Positions 24,559-36,352 of a stretch of 64,000 nt of DNA are shown piece after piece. The stretch is taken from positions 28,657 through 92,656 of the forward strand of contig JAJEKB010021182.1 of NCBI GenBank assembly GCA_022393335.1, read 5' to 3'. The stretch's first letter is position 1. Each line of letters opens with the position of its first letter. Source of the DNA: Macrotrachela quadricornifera. Lineage: Eukaryota > Rotifera > Eurotatoria > Philodinida > Philodinidae. The notes under the pieces are model-generated. The model was given only the letters and a program-made list of their open reading frames with translations, did not search any database and was not told the origin of the DNA. The translations under genes were made by a program, and so were the position numbers.

Positions 24559-26423
24559 ATCAATCACATTATACAAGATATTTACATAAGGTTATATTAT
24601 TCATCATATGTATCGAATTTCTTTTTAAAGAATTTCATCTGTTAATCGGAAAGTCTGTGAATTGTGATAATATTTTTGTTCAAGTTCTTTTATAGAAAGC
24701 TTTTCACTCTTATTTGCATTATAGATATCGAAAATATTGCTTTTAATTTTATGATAAATAAATAATTTATTGATGAATGATGATTGTAGTTGTTCTATTA
24801 ATGATAAAAACTTTTATTCTTTCGACTGTAAGGAGAGTCATATAAGATAAAATGCGTTTGTATATGTGTATGAATGTTTCAGGATAAAAAAATCATTGCC
24901 TGATAGATTAATGGTAGATTCTTTTTCTGTACAGCTACGATATTTTAAGTTTGACCAATGATTTTTGACGTCGAGAAATTGAATAGTATATTAGTTTTGA
25001 AAAATTTTCAAATAGGCTTTTTTTTTGCTAAAAACTCTTTTATTTCATAAAAGCCTAATTTTCTTATTGGAAAATAATAAAATAAATTTTTTGAGTTTTT
25101 CTTATTCAACAAATATTTATACAAATGAAAGTTTATTGAGCTTTTTTCGGTAATAGTAGTTTTAGAATAGTATAAAAATCTGAAATAACAAACTAGTTCA
25201 TTTTTCTAGATTTTTCTGTATATAAATTTATGTTTATTTTTTAATTTTCTATATACATGATGATCAATTCTTCGATACAATGCGCATCTGATACAGCTAA
25301 AACTAAATCAAAATGGATTAGTAATATTACGTTATCTGCAGTAATTTACCAATACTCATTGGCTGATAATGATTATGAACAAGAATAACAACTAAAGACA
25401 TCAAAGTTATTAGTAACAATAAAATTTATGCCCAAATTTTATTAAAATTAGTCTAAATCTACATTTTTATTTCTAATTTTTTGTTCCTTTTAGTTATTTC
25501 TATAAGTAGACATCTTGCCGGTTTTGAAGATGTTCATATGACGTGAACTATTGTTTTTGTTTTTTTTTGTTATATCCCATTTTACGGAAGCTAATTTTCA
25601 CTAAATGTATGAATAGATATTTGCCATTACTAATCGATTGGAACTTTTAACAAGAAACTTAATAGAAAAATACTTTCTTTTCTTTTATTCTTAAGTGGAA
25701 GGTTACACGTAATGTGTGATCTTCTTCGTGTCTCCACTATTTTTGAAGTCATTTATTACATAGAATGATGTTTCTCATTAAAACAATTAAGTTAAAAAAA
25801 AAAATTGTGCTCCATTTTTCTCGTAACAATCATAATATTGTCTTCGGACATTGCGATCGGATTCTTTCTTTTCTTTCAGCTTGTGATAAGCTGGTATGCG
25901 CTTCAAATGACTTGTCGATTATTGTCTCGGATCAGGTTTCAGATTCTTGAAGGGCACACCTATGAGGAAAGATCACACGAAACTGTGGGATGGTTATGTC
26001 ACTTGTGACATAGTTCTCTTTATATATGAAATAGCTATTCACTATTGATGTTGCGAATATCAATTCAAATGCCACCTTTTGATACAATTTTATCGATCAT
26101 TTTACAAGAGAAAGTTGCTAACTGACGTTGGTGAAGTTAGCGGCAGATTTGAGTTTTTTCAGCGAACATTCGTACATTAACCTATACCGAAGCAGCTCAT
26201 CAGTGTGACTTGTACAACTCGATGAGCTTTATTCAATGGTGGAATCAGATTTTTCATAGCCAGAAATATGACCGAGAAAATCTCAAAATACTGTGTTTTT
26301 TCAATGAAATTGTAGCAAAATATTCAAGTAAAAGCCGTATATATTCATTTCTTTCCCTGTGTCATTCCTGAAAACATTTGTGGCTTGTGCAACTCGATGA
26401 GTTCTATCCAATTATATATTTAG
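24559..26423. other. gene-free stretch with a partial direct repeat
   Basis: No gene supported. ACTTGTACAACTCGATGAGCT near 26213 recurs diverged as GCTTGTGCAACTCGATGAGTT near 26390, about 178 bp apart, suggesting a decayed two-copy tandem repeat just before the mariner element. Confidence 0.4.
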
Positions 26424-26507
26424 ATCTTCGATAGCTCAAACTATGATTTTCAGATTTTTTCAAGGGTCATTGATCGGCCAACCATTATAGTTTGAGCTAT
26501 CGAAGTC
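26424..26507. repeat. hairpin with 19-bp perfect stem
   Basis: CTTCGATAGCTCAAACTAT at 26426-26444 is exactly complementary to 26487-26505, with a 42-nt loop. It ends 11 bp before the left end of the mariner-like element. Confidence 0.75.
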
Positions 26508-26516
26508 TTGAGTATA

Positions 26517-27433
26517 CCTAGGTCTGACCAAAAGTTCGTGCAATATTAAATAAAAATATAAAGATAAGGAGATATTTTTATTTTTATTTTATCAAACGTT
26601 GAGGATAGTTGTCAGTATTATTTATGTCAAGACCAATCATTTCGACACAATTTGTTAAAAGTTTTTTTGAAGTCTTTTTCTTCAAAAAATTTTAGGTATC
26701 TTGAAAACCGCATGGATTAATCGTTTTTGATTTCTTTTAAAAATTCAGCAAAATGTTGTTCGATCATGTCAGTTGTGTTCTAGCACCACTAGAGATAGGT
26801 CATAGATTTTTTTAGGGTACGTTAGTCATAAGTCATTTGATTCTAGCTGGCTTATTGAGGACAAATCAGCTAACATTATTGTTCATGAAGACAGGTTTTA
26901 GTCAAAACTTGAAAGTGATGTATTCTTTAAATGAAATAATTCTGAGTGTAGGTAAAGACAAGATCATAGAGTACAAGTACTATATCGAAAATTGTTTGAA
27001 GTCCTTTTTTAGTGTAATATGAAAACAAATAGAGATATCAGATTCAAAATGTACAAAAATGCTTCATGATCATCGATGGCTTCGTACTCATCCAATATTA
27101 TTAATTATTTGACAGAAGAAAATATCAATATAATGTCTTATCCACCTTATTCCTCAGACATGATACTATGTAATTCCTGACTAACTAATTGTATCAAACG
27201 TAGTTTAAGTAATTAAAGAAGTGAAACTTCGTTTAGCTCATGCGGTTTCCAAGATACCAGAAACTTTTTTCGAAAAAGACTTCAAAAAACTTTTAACAAA
27301 TTGTGTCGAAATGATTGGTCTTGACATAAATAATACTGACAACTATCCTCAACATTTGATGAAATATAACTAAAAATATCTCCTTATCTTTATATTTTTG
27401 TTTAATATTGCACGAACTTTTGGTCAGATCTAA
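26517..27433. mobile_element. mariner-like element with long terminal inverted repeats, transposase decayed
   Basis: The element is flanked by TA on both sides (26515-26516, 27434-27435). Terminal inverted repeats are about 195 bp (26517-26715 and 27239-27433) and about 95% identical by eye, beginning CYTAGRTCTGACCAAAAGTTC. Between them lies plus-strand sequence decayed from a mariner transposase. The block around 27065-27180 reads NIINYLTEENINIMSYPPYS, then SD, the counterpart of the conserved LPHPPYSPDL region, preceded by a damaged LHD... block. Stops and frame changes break the ORF and the N-terminal half is not recognisable. TA targets and this motif are standard for Tc1/mariner (family knowledge). 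Confidence 0.8.
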
Positions 27434-27726
27434 GTATATATGAATTATAGATAGGAATATTTCTATAAAACAACAATGGGTAAAAAGTGGACGTTAGTTT
27501 CCTATAACTACAATTGAAATTTATTTTCAGTGATAATCATAGAAAATTTCCTTTCAGAAAAGGATGAGCGCTACTTATGATTACTAGTAGAGTCTCTACC
27601 AAATAAATGATAGTTAGCAATCTATAACATTGTTATGATTCATCATAATTTATTATCGAAACGCAATGACTATTATAAAGTTTAAGAAATTTCATAATAA
27701 TCAAATAGGTCACACTTGTTCGATAT

Positions 27727-28075
27727 ATGAGATTAATCTTTTATTTCTCATTCGATCATAAATATAAATTAAAATTTACACAAAACAGTATGAAAACAAA
27801 TAACATAAATCAAGTGAAGACGTTACCAACAGTTTTCGTCAATAAAATAAGATCAAAAAATGGTAAATATAGAAATTCTATACAAAATGATAATAAAACT
27901 TTATCATCACTTCTATTAAATATAAATGAATCAATATCAAGTAAAAGCTCAACTAAAGAAGATTTGTCATTAGAAATATTTATTCATCAGATATAGATAC
28001 TCAAATAAAACTAAAAAATTTTATTTGATGATATTGACATATTTCAATCATATATTGAACAAATAGGTAAAAAAC
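27727..28075 (+). pseudogene. possible decayed gene, family unknown
   Basis: A frame opens at 27727 and contains an internal Met followed by TLPTVFVNKIRSKNGKYRNS. It stops at 27996. Shifting frame near 27960 continues a coherent segment (SSDIDTQIKLKNF) and a further shift gives FDDIDIFQSYIEQIG up to a GGTAAA that could be a donor. The coherence across shifts suggests a pseudogene. I do not recognise it, and it may be unrelated to the gene 360 bp downstream. Confidence 0.3.
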
Positions 28076-28453
28076 ATTGGGCAATCAATATTTTTGAGCG
28101 TATTAAGCCGATGATTTTCTTTATCTATTTAAATTATGTATAGCATATTAATATTTTGTTGATAATATCCTTTGAAATACAAAGATAGATTATTAATTAT
28201 AAGGCAAATAATTTTAAAAAATGAAAAACATTGTGGGATAATTATAGAGAAAGAAAAGTGCAATGTTATATGATAATATCTTATTTCCTTAAGAAATAGC
28301 GATGACTATAATCATATGTTCGCCCTACATATACGTCTACCATATGTGTGGGCAAAAAAATCACACTCAAAACCTATTTATTCAGTGGGTTTGCAATTAT
28401 ATCGACAACATATAAATAGTTCGAATGTTTTACTTGTTTTTTTAATAAAATAA

Positions 28454-29167
28454 ATGACTTCAATAACATCATTTTTCGATTCATCATCATATTTTGTTAC
28501 ATATGCTACACAAGCAACACGTGGAATCATTATCAATTTATTACGTACAAATGCAATGAATTTTCATATGACATTAAATGAAGTCATTCCATTATATTTT
28601 AATGATAGTCAATTAGAAGACAAATTAATTAGTTTTAAGTATTTATTGAATATTTATTTATGTTCATGTTATGATGAATATTTAAATATTCATCAAGAAA
28701 TTCTTGAAAAAAAAATAGAAAAATCTGATTTAAATGAAGATAATATGAATCATTATATTTATTATACAATAGATAAAATGATATCACAAAATAATGGTTA
28801 TAAACATTTAAATTGTATATTTGATGGTATTATGATGTTTTGTACTTTACAATTTAAATATATTTTTACATTAAAATCACATGAAAAAATTCTAATGGAT
28901 TTATCTAATTGTAATCATGATGGAAATTTTAATATAACTGATATGAATATTCTTCGATATTTTCTTCAAAATTATTTGTATAAAGCAAATAAAAATTTTG
29001 AAAATTTATATATTAATGATAATGAATATAAAAATTATCGTTTAAAATGTGAAGAAAATGATTCTTGTCAATTAATAATTGAGGATGTAAAACAACGATT
29101 AGAACAACAGCATAAATTATTAGAACAACAAACAAAAGATATTCAATATTCACATCAGAATCATTAA
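28454..29167 (+). CDS. uncharacterised single-exon protein, 237 aa
   Basis: Intact frame from an ATG at 28454 to TAA, with the same strong A/T-ending codon use as the verified genes nearby, which supports it being real. The sequence is Asn/Ile-rich and mostly helical in character. No signal peptide or membrane span is seen. A segment SNCNHDGNFNITDMNILRYF (about 155-174) has the spacing of a degenerate EF-hand-like loop (D-x-N-x-T-x-x-D), though this is weak. The C-terminus (EDVKQRLEQQHKLLEQQTKD) is a short coiled coil. I do not recognise the family. It stands alone, with more than 1.8 kb to the next gene downstream. Confidence 0.6.
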   Translation: MTSITSFFDSSSYFVTYATQATRGIIINLLRTNAMNFHMTLNEVIPLYFNDSQLEDKLISFKYLLNIYLCSCYDEYLNIHQEILEKKIEKSDLNEDNMNHYIYYTIDKMISQNNGYKHLNCIFDGIMMFCTLQFKYIFTLKSHEKILMDLSNCNHDGNFNITDMNILRYFLQNYLYKANKNFENLYINDNEYKNYRLKCEENDSCQLIIEDVKQRLEQQHKLLEQQTKDIQYSHQNH

Positions 29168-30450
29168 ATCATTTTTTCTTTTAAAAATAAGAATTTATTA
29201 TACAATAAATATAATAGCATTCGTTAATAAGATCTCTGTACAAGACTTTTTAGATGTAAATTAAAACAGATAGAGTATCATTTTCAAACTTCTACATGTT
29301 TTTTGTAAGGTATCAGAATATTAAACTCATGTGAAATTAAAGTTTTCTTTGCATAATTATGCAATGTGTTGTATGTATTAGTAAATAATACTTGGATTAA
29401 AATCTTAAAATGAGATTAAACATTTTCATCACTTTTTTATGACTCCAGTTTTCAATTAAATCAGACATAGTTTATCGTGTCGTTATTTTCGATATTAACT
29501 GTATTCAACGTGAATCTTTTCAGGATAATTTTATTGAATAACTAAATATAATATTATCTATGTAAGTTTTAACATATTTTTCTCGAATGTACGCATATTT
29601 CGAAAGATCACATTGATAATATTGAAATCGAACTATTCATTATGAAGAAAACTAATATGTGCAAAGATTAATTCTTCAAAATCGAAAAAGAATATTTTGA
29701 TAGTGAGCAGAGTTGGTTATTAGAGTCTGTTGAGTTAAATCTGGACTCTTTAGTTGTTAATCTGAATGTAATAGCCAACTATATCGTCATTCTTATGAGA
29801 TCACTATCAAGGCAACTATTAGGTTTTGAGATACAAAAACTCTTAATAGGAACATTCGATCTTAACAGTATATAAATTCATCATTTTTTGTTATGATTAA
29901 TTTTCGTTATTGATGTTTTATCACATGAATTATCAAATGAAGCAGTACGATTGTAAAAATCTTTAGAGAAAACTATCATATAAAAAGGAAAATCAAATGT
30001 ACTTTTTTCCCGCAGTTTCTCTCTCGTCATTCCTTGCTTGTAATAGTCTTTCAAAGGATCAAAAATATTCAAAACCGTGCTTGCAAAAACTATCAACATG
30101 ATTTGTAAATTATTTAGAGGTCATTAAGATATCCTAAGTTATTATCGCCGAATGTTTCCTTTATGATATCCCAATGTATCAGTAGATCAATTAAAAATTT
30201 TCTGGATAATTTCATCAGCTAGTCTAAAAGCATACCTTAGTGATATCATCGATCTTGCATTTTGATTAAAAATATAAAAGGTCACATGATTTCAATTAAA
30301 AATGAACATAAAACAATTATTATTTTTACCATTTTATGAATTTTTTTTCTCGTACGTTTTGATGTAATAATTGAAAAAAGTAATTTTTCAAATATATTTT
30401 CGTCTAATTACTTTCTGTCTTTTCTTTCCATTATAATATTTTTAAAAAAA
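29168..30450. other. gene-free stretch
   Basis: No gene supported. A minus-strand frame of 72 codons at 29881-30099 lacks any family feature. Confidence 0.4.
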
Positions 30451-30709
30451 GGAGGTCTTGAATATGTGATGGTCAAGTTAGGCCGTAGTTGTAGTCATGA
30501 TTTATGTGATAAACCATTACTTTCGGACCTGAAGTAGGTCATGAGTTAGTAATGGTAAAGTTAGGCCGTAGTTGTGTTAGATATTATACTAGATTATAGA
30601 GAAACCATTACTGTCGGACCTGAAACAGGTCATGAGTTAGTAATGGTGAAGTTAGGCCGTATTGATGTTTATAGTTTTTTTTTCGATAAACCATCACTTT
30701 CGGACCTCC
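30451..30709. repeat. foldback tandem array with terminal inverted repeats
   Basis: It starts GGAGGTC (30451) and ends GACCTCC (30709). The left end GGAGGTCTTGAATATGTGAT and the complement of the right end (GGAGGTCCGAAAGTGATGGT) align. Inside, GGTCATGAGTTAGTAATGGT and the following AAGTTAGGCCGTA recur at 30537 and 30628, with a diverged copy at 30454, giving units of about 83-91 bp. Each unit junction is palindromic (CGGACCTGAAGTAGGTC), so the array can fold as serial hairpins. No ORF. Confidence 0.8.
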
Positions 30710-31029
30710 GTATGTTGTTTGAATATACTATTATGTTAAATTGAAATAAATTGATGTTGAGTAATAACACATGATGTTATATCGAACAGAAAGAAAAATT
30801 TTTCTTACGAAATATACTTTAATGTATATTCGTCTATGTTACGATTGTCAAGTAATTGCTCAATATTATTTGTCTAACATAAAATTTAACAAAATAATTT
30901 CTAGAAGAATTATTATTATATTTTTTATAGTCATAGTTTGATAAACAAATGTGTTTTTATTTTGCAAATAATAATTTATTACACAACAACGATAATAGTA
31001 ACAATTTAAAATACAAAATGAATATATAT

Positions 31030-34000
31030 TTATTGCTCAATAGGAAATGATTGTTGTTGTGGTTCATTATCATTTGAATCATCTCGTATTGAAGGTGGAC
31101 GAGAAAATGATAATCGTTCTTTATCAAAACGAAGTGTAAATCGACCAAGTTGTCCATCAAATCGATTTTTTGCTACCTAAAAATTTTCATGGAATTATAT
31201 TAAATTATATATTTATTATTAATTTACTTGTAAATATTTAATATTTCCATTACTTGAATTTGGTAATTTTCTTTGTTGTATAATTAAAATATTATCTGAT
31301 TCTTGTGATGCTTTTGCTGAACCAAAAATAGATGAAACAGATAAATCTTCTTCATCTTCTTCCTATATGAGAAAAATATAATATGCTGATGTATTTCGAC
31401 TATGATCGAAAGAAAGAAATGTTAAATGTAAAAATATCGAAAAGAAAAAAGAAGAGATGATTGAATTATTTTTTTTAATTTCTTACTTTTCTTGGATGAA
31501 TAACAATTGTAACATGACATTTATTATTTGTTGCAAATTTTCTAAAACGATGAATTAATGTATCTTGTTTAAAAAATCGATCACCATTGGAATAATCCAT
31601 TCCCATCATAAATTGTAAATTATCAATAAGAACATGTTGAATATTATGTATTGCAACAGCATTTCCCATTGTCTAATATATATATATATATTTATTTATT
31701 TAAAATAAAATAGTTTATTATTATTACCTACATTAATAACTTTTTCAATACTTTCTTGACCATGAAATGTCATAAAAAACATTGGTAAACGAGCAAATTG
31801 ATCAGCAAATTTATCAAATACATGTAAATTTTTTGATAAATTCAAACTATATTATTTAATAAAAAAAATAATTTCGATTAAATATTAAATTTTTTACATA
31901 CCCGGAATATTGTGTTAACATTACTTTAGCTAAACGATGTGTTTGAATTTCAAAACTACCAAATAAAGTTGATATCTAATTAAAAAAAAATTTTATTAGA
32001 TATTTTTCTTATTTTTTAAAATAAATATTTACTCCTTGAATACATAAATCAAGTGAATATTCACTTAAAAATGTTGTTTTTCCACAACCAGTCGAACCTG
32101 TAAGAACTGTTAATTCACCAGCACGATGTCCTTTAATAATTTGTGTTAACATTGGAAATCTTTGCCACTAATATATAATATAAATATTATTTTGAAAAAG
32201 ATGATTTTGTTACTTGTATTCCAGCAAAAAGTGTTCTTTGAAGTAATTCATCTCGTATTAAATCTCGAAATGTATCAAATTGTTCAATACATTTATTAAT
32301 TACAGCAAAACTTTCATTAATTATTGTTTTTAAATTATGACCAGATTTAAAAGCCATATATGCACTTATTGAATAACTTTTTAAAATAAAAATTTAATGT
32401 TTTATTTTTTGAATTTTTATTAATTACATACGTTATCATAAAACATCGATGAGGATTAAATATATTAGCAAGATGAAAAGCAAATACTTTATCATTTGAA
32501 TACCATATATGAATTTTACGTAAATGTTCAAATAACATATTCATCTTAAATTATATAAAATAATTATTATAAAAGAAAAAGAAATTTTTCTTTTATTTTA
32601 CTCGAATAGAAAGTTTTGTTTTAGGAAGAGCAATTGCTACTTTACCAGTAGTTTGATAAACACATAAGGCATCCCATATTGAATCAACAAGAATTATTTC
32701 TGCATTTCGTGCTGATAAAATATTTAAACCAAATGGTGCAGAAAGTTTTCTATTTTAAATATTAAATTGAATTAAATACAAAAATAGAAAAAAACAAAAT
32801 TTTACAATGATTTTATGTCGGAATGTAATGTTGGATCAAGAGAAACAATGCTTACAAGTGATCGATCAAAATCATATAAAGGTGCAATAAATTGATCTTC
32901 ATAAATTCGAATACCATATCGTTGAAGAGTTGCTTTTGATATTGTATATTCCTTTAAGATTTGATATTTTCTTATAGGAAAATAGAGGAGATAAGTTATC
33001 ATGAATAATCGAATTTTTGTATTTCATTTTTTCATTACTTAACTATGTTTTAGAACACATTCGACTCGATTCAATTTTCTTAGGAAATTTTTTCGAGGCG
33101 TCCATTTTCATGGGCATATAACTTCTAATAGCACTAGTAAATAGCTATTTGATATACAAGGAAAACTACACGGCAAGCAAAGTGACCATTCTGCAGTTTC
33201 ATGAAAGTCTTGTTCGCTCTTTACTGCTTCGCATACTAATCGAGAAGCTGAAACCTGGCCCAAGACAGCAATCAGCAAGTTATTCGATGCGCAGACGCGA
33301 CGAAAAAGAAGGATCTACGCGCAATATTGACAGACGGTGCACTAGCTACTATGCGAAGATAAGAGCATAACAGTCAGGAGAAACGAGCTATGCAGCAGCA
33401 AAGAAAGTAAAATTTTTCTGTTCTGGCTGTCATAAATTTTTTTGTCTTGAGTGTTTTAATGATAAGCATGATGCTATGAAATAAAGGACTCAAATAAAGT
33501 ACCGAAAGCAGAAGATATGACATCTTATTTTTAATCTCCTTGAGGTGTGACGGTGAGCGGTAAAGAGGGAATATGCAGTATCGTTGAGTAATTGAAGAAA
33601 GTTTTTAAAACTCTAATTAAATTATATACTACTAAGAAATATGAAATACAATATACGATTAATCATTATAGCTCATCTGTTATTTTACCTCAGTGAATTC
33701 ATATCTTGCTAAAATTGCTTCAATAAGTTCTTGATCTTTATCTTGAATAGCTTCGGATTTTTCCCAAATTTCACGTTCTTCATTAGATAATAGAATTAAT
33801 GATGAATTCATTTTTGGACAATTTGTTCTATAAGAAACTAATAAAATAAAATAAGAGAAACTAATATTTATTTGATTAAACCTTGTTCGTAAATGTTGCC
33901 ATTGATTTTTAAAATCTAACCATGTGCCAGTTGTTGAACATTTTGAACAAGCAAAATCACCTATATAAATAAATAAAAATCTAAATGATAATTAAATTAA

Positions 34001-34264
34001 TTATCTACCTCGTTCTTTTCCAATATGAATTAATCCTGATATTCGATTTGAACTTCGACAACATATTGCCTTAATACATGTCCATGATTCATCAAATGGA
34101 ATTGAATTTTCTCTTAAAAATTCTTTTATTTCAATAGCTTGACCAACTAAAGGTGGATTTGGATCAATTATTGTTTGTTTAGTAGATGAATAAACTACTT
34201 GCTGAATACATGATTTAACAAGTAAATAATTACTTGTTGAACGAAAAATCGAACTAGATAACAT
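31030..34264 (-). CDS. TWNK: Twinkle mitochondrial DNA helicase
   Basis: Thirteen exons on the minus strand: 34009-34264, 33882-33960, 33689-33827, 32806-32951, 32602-32749, 32432-32544, 32214-32376, 32033-32167, 31902-31975, 31732-31846, 31488-31672, 31228-31372, 31030-31176. They total 1845 nt, 614 aa. Twinkle is the hexameric 5'-3' helicase of the mtDNA replisome. Diagnostic blocks are [20 protein letters not shown], Walker [50 protein letters not shown] (Walker B region), [19 protein letters not shown] and [15 protein letters not shown]. The N-terminus is basic and Ser-rich, fitting a mitochondrial presequence. CxxC (CSKC) and nearby Cys pairs in exons 1-2 recall the primase zinc ribbon of phage-type relatives. 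Most introns are 37-115 nt, but intron 3 is 737 nt and carries a transposase relic. The exon 4 acceptor (32951) is the least certain boundary. The gene is divergent with PQBP1. Confidence 0.93.
33149..33484 (+). mobile_element. piggyBac-like transposase C-terminal relic in TWNK intron 3
   Basis: Opposite in strand to TWNK. A plus-strand frame reads [20 protein letters not shown] followed by a basic region (RRRDEKEG). After one in-frame TAA it reads [20 protein letters not shown] and KHDAMK, then a stop. The EKLKPGP segment followed by a Cys-rich end resembles the C-terminus of piggyBac/PGBD (DDE_Tnp_1_7) transposases. No catalytic DDD part or terminal repeats are seen, so this is a truncated remnant. 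It explains why this intron is about ten times longer than its neighbours. Confidence 0.55.
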
Positions 34265-34520
34265 TAAAAAACGTTTAAAAATTGGACGTTTTTTATCTGT
34301 ACATATTCAATATGAACGATAGAGGGCATCATAAACAATGATGAAAAAAAATAATTTTAATTTATTAAAAAATAAAAATTTATTCTTAATAAAATTCTGT
34401 AAAAAAAAAATTATTTTTAATTATTACTTTTTTTATTTATTTATCATTGATTCAATTGATTCAACCAATAAGAGACACTATAAATGAAATTACATTGTGA
34501 AAATCATTTTGAATAATAAC
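34265..34520. promoter_or_regulatory. shared TWNK/PQBP1 divergent promoter region
   Basis: The start codons of TWNK (minus) and PQBP1 (plus) are only 256 bp apart, so both promoters must lie here or overlap the genes. The sequence is A/T-rich with long A and T runs. No TATA box or other motif can be picked out with confidence. Confidence 0.6.
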
Positions 34521-35962
34521 ATGCCACTTTCATCTGCATTACAAGCACGTTTAATTGAACGAGGAATTCTTAATGCTTCAAATATCAATGCTGCACTTGG
34601 TTTGTATTTTTATTGATAAAACAAAAAACTTTATCTATTTTTATTTTGAAAATCTTTTTTTAGATGCAAGTGCAGAAAATGATGAAGAAAATGAAGAAAT
34701 ATTTGCTGAAAGTTATGATGATCATCATTCATCAACAACAATTCCAAAAAAAGTATTATTTAAATAAATTTATTTTTTCATATCTTTTTATTTTTCTTAG
34801 ACAACTTCAAGTAATTTCTCAACTGCTGATGTTCAAATTGAATTTGAAGAATGTATTAAATGTCCAAATAAATGGAATCCATATCATACTTGTGTTGAAT
34901 ATTGTAAAAAAAGGTATAAAATAATCTAATTTTATTAGAAAAATTTCCCTAAAATCTACATCGAATATTCGCGAAAAAAGTAGATTATATATTCTTTCAT
35001 TTTAAACGAAATCATACATGGCACCTACGCCTGTTCTCTCAAGATTCAAATAAGATTTCTCATTTTATGTTTATTTTGATAGATATGGAATAAAACATTA
35101 TACACCAGATTCAGCAACTGAAAAACGACGTCGAAGAATGTTAAAAAAATATCCATTACCAAGTAATTGGCGTGAAGTATCAGATGCTAATTTAGATCGA
35201 TGTTATTATTGGAATTTGGAAACTGATGAAGTATCATGGTTACCACCTTCTCATCCACGATCACATATAACACAATCAGCAATTAAATTAAGACGTATGA
35301 AAACTTAATAGATTAAAAATAAAATAAAATTCTCTTGTTTCTTTTTTTTTTAGAAAAAGAAATGGAAAGAAAAACAGCAGAAGCACAAAAACAAACATCA
35401 GGAGCAACAAAAAAGAAAAAAAAGAAGAAAAATCCTGAAGATGTAAGAGATTCTATAGAAAAAAAATTCTAATTTTTAAAAAATTAATTTTAGACTGCTG
35501 ATCGATCTGATACTGATGAAGAAGATTTAAATCCTGTACAAAAATTAAAACGTAAAATTGGTAAATATATATATATATATCAAATTTATTTTATTTAATA
35601 ATAAATATTTATTTATTTTAGCTGGTAAAATGCTTAGTTATGATGTTGATCCGGTAAGTTTATCATTTAAAAGTAATATTATAAATATTTCGAATATTTT
35701 TTTTTGTTTCAGATGGATCCATCATCTTATTCAGATGTTCCAAGGTAAATATTTCAAAAACACGAATTTTTTTTGTTTTATTTATTATTATTATTTCAGA
35801 GGTAATTGGTCATCTGGTCTTGATATAAAAGGTAAAGCAAAAACTGGTGTTGATGAAACAGCTACTGGAGAATTATTTCAAATGCGTCCATATCCATCAC
35901 CTGGTGATGTTCTTCGTATGAATGCTGATGTTGGTTCAAAGAAAAAATCGAAAAATACATAA
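34521..35962 (+). CDS. PQBP1: Polyglutamine-binding protein 1 (WW-domain splicing factor)
   Basis: Nine exons: 34521-34599, 34664-34752, 34801-34913, 35083-35294, 35354-35442, 35494-35560, 35622-35653, 35713-35744, 35800-35962, totalling 876 nt and 291 aa. The start [17 protein letters not shown] and the acidic stretch match the family N-terminus. The WW domain is about 115-151 ([10 protein letters not shown] with W123, [20 protein letters not shown] with W146). A Lys-rich, nuclear-localisation-like stretch is encoded in exon 5. The C-terminus [20 protein letters not shown] plus [19 protein letters not shown] is the conserved U5-15kD (TXNL4A/Dim1)-binding tail. A Cys/His segment ([18 protein letters not shown]) precedes the WW domain. 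PQBP1 is a nuclear pre-mRNA splicing factor. Two 32-nt exons are unusually small. Confidence 0.93.
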
Positions 35963-36352
35963 TGTTTTTTTGTAAAATTTAAAACTAGCAATTATTAATA
36001 AACATACTCTTGTTTCGTTATTATCGTCAATCTTAACAATAGTTTTCTTTTTCTTTTTCAGATTGAATTAATTATTATAGAATCAACTGATATTTATTAA
36101 AAAGTAAGTAAAATTCAATTATATCGCTAAAATTTTTACTAGAAAAACAAGATATGTTTCATATGTATGAATCATGAAAATAATTTTCTTTTTCTTTTTA
36201 TATAACATTAGAGGATATTCATGCATTGTTTTAATATGAAGTAAAAGTTTTTTTCTTTCTTATAACTAAAACAAAAGCAAACACACACTAATACTAAATT
36301 AAAATGAATAATTTTTTGTCTAAACACACAAATATATTTATATACACAATGT
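35963..36352. other. convergent intergenic gap
   Basis: 3' ends of PQBP1 (plus) and the intermediate-filament gene (minus) face each other here. AATAAA-like signals such as that near 35996 could serve polyadenylation. No other gene seen. Confidence 0.5.

Noticed and set aside
29881..30099. 72-codon minus-strand frame with a plausible hydrophobic start
   Set aside because: No splice partner, family resemblance or conserved composition; too short to support.
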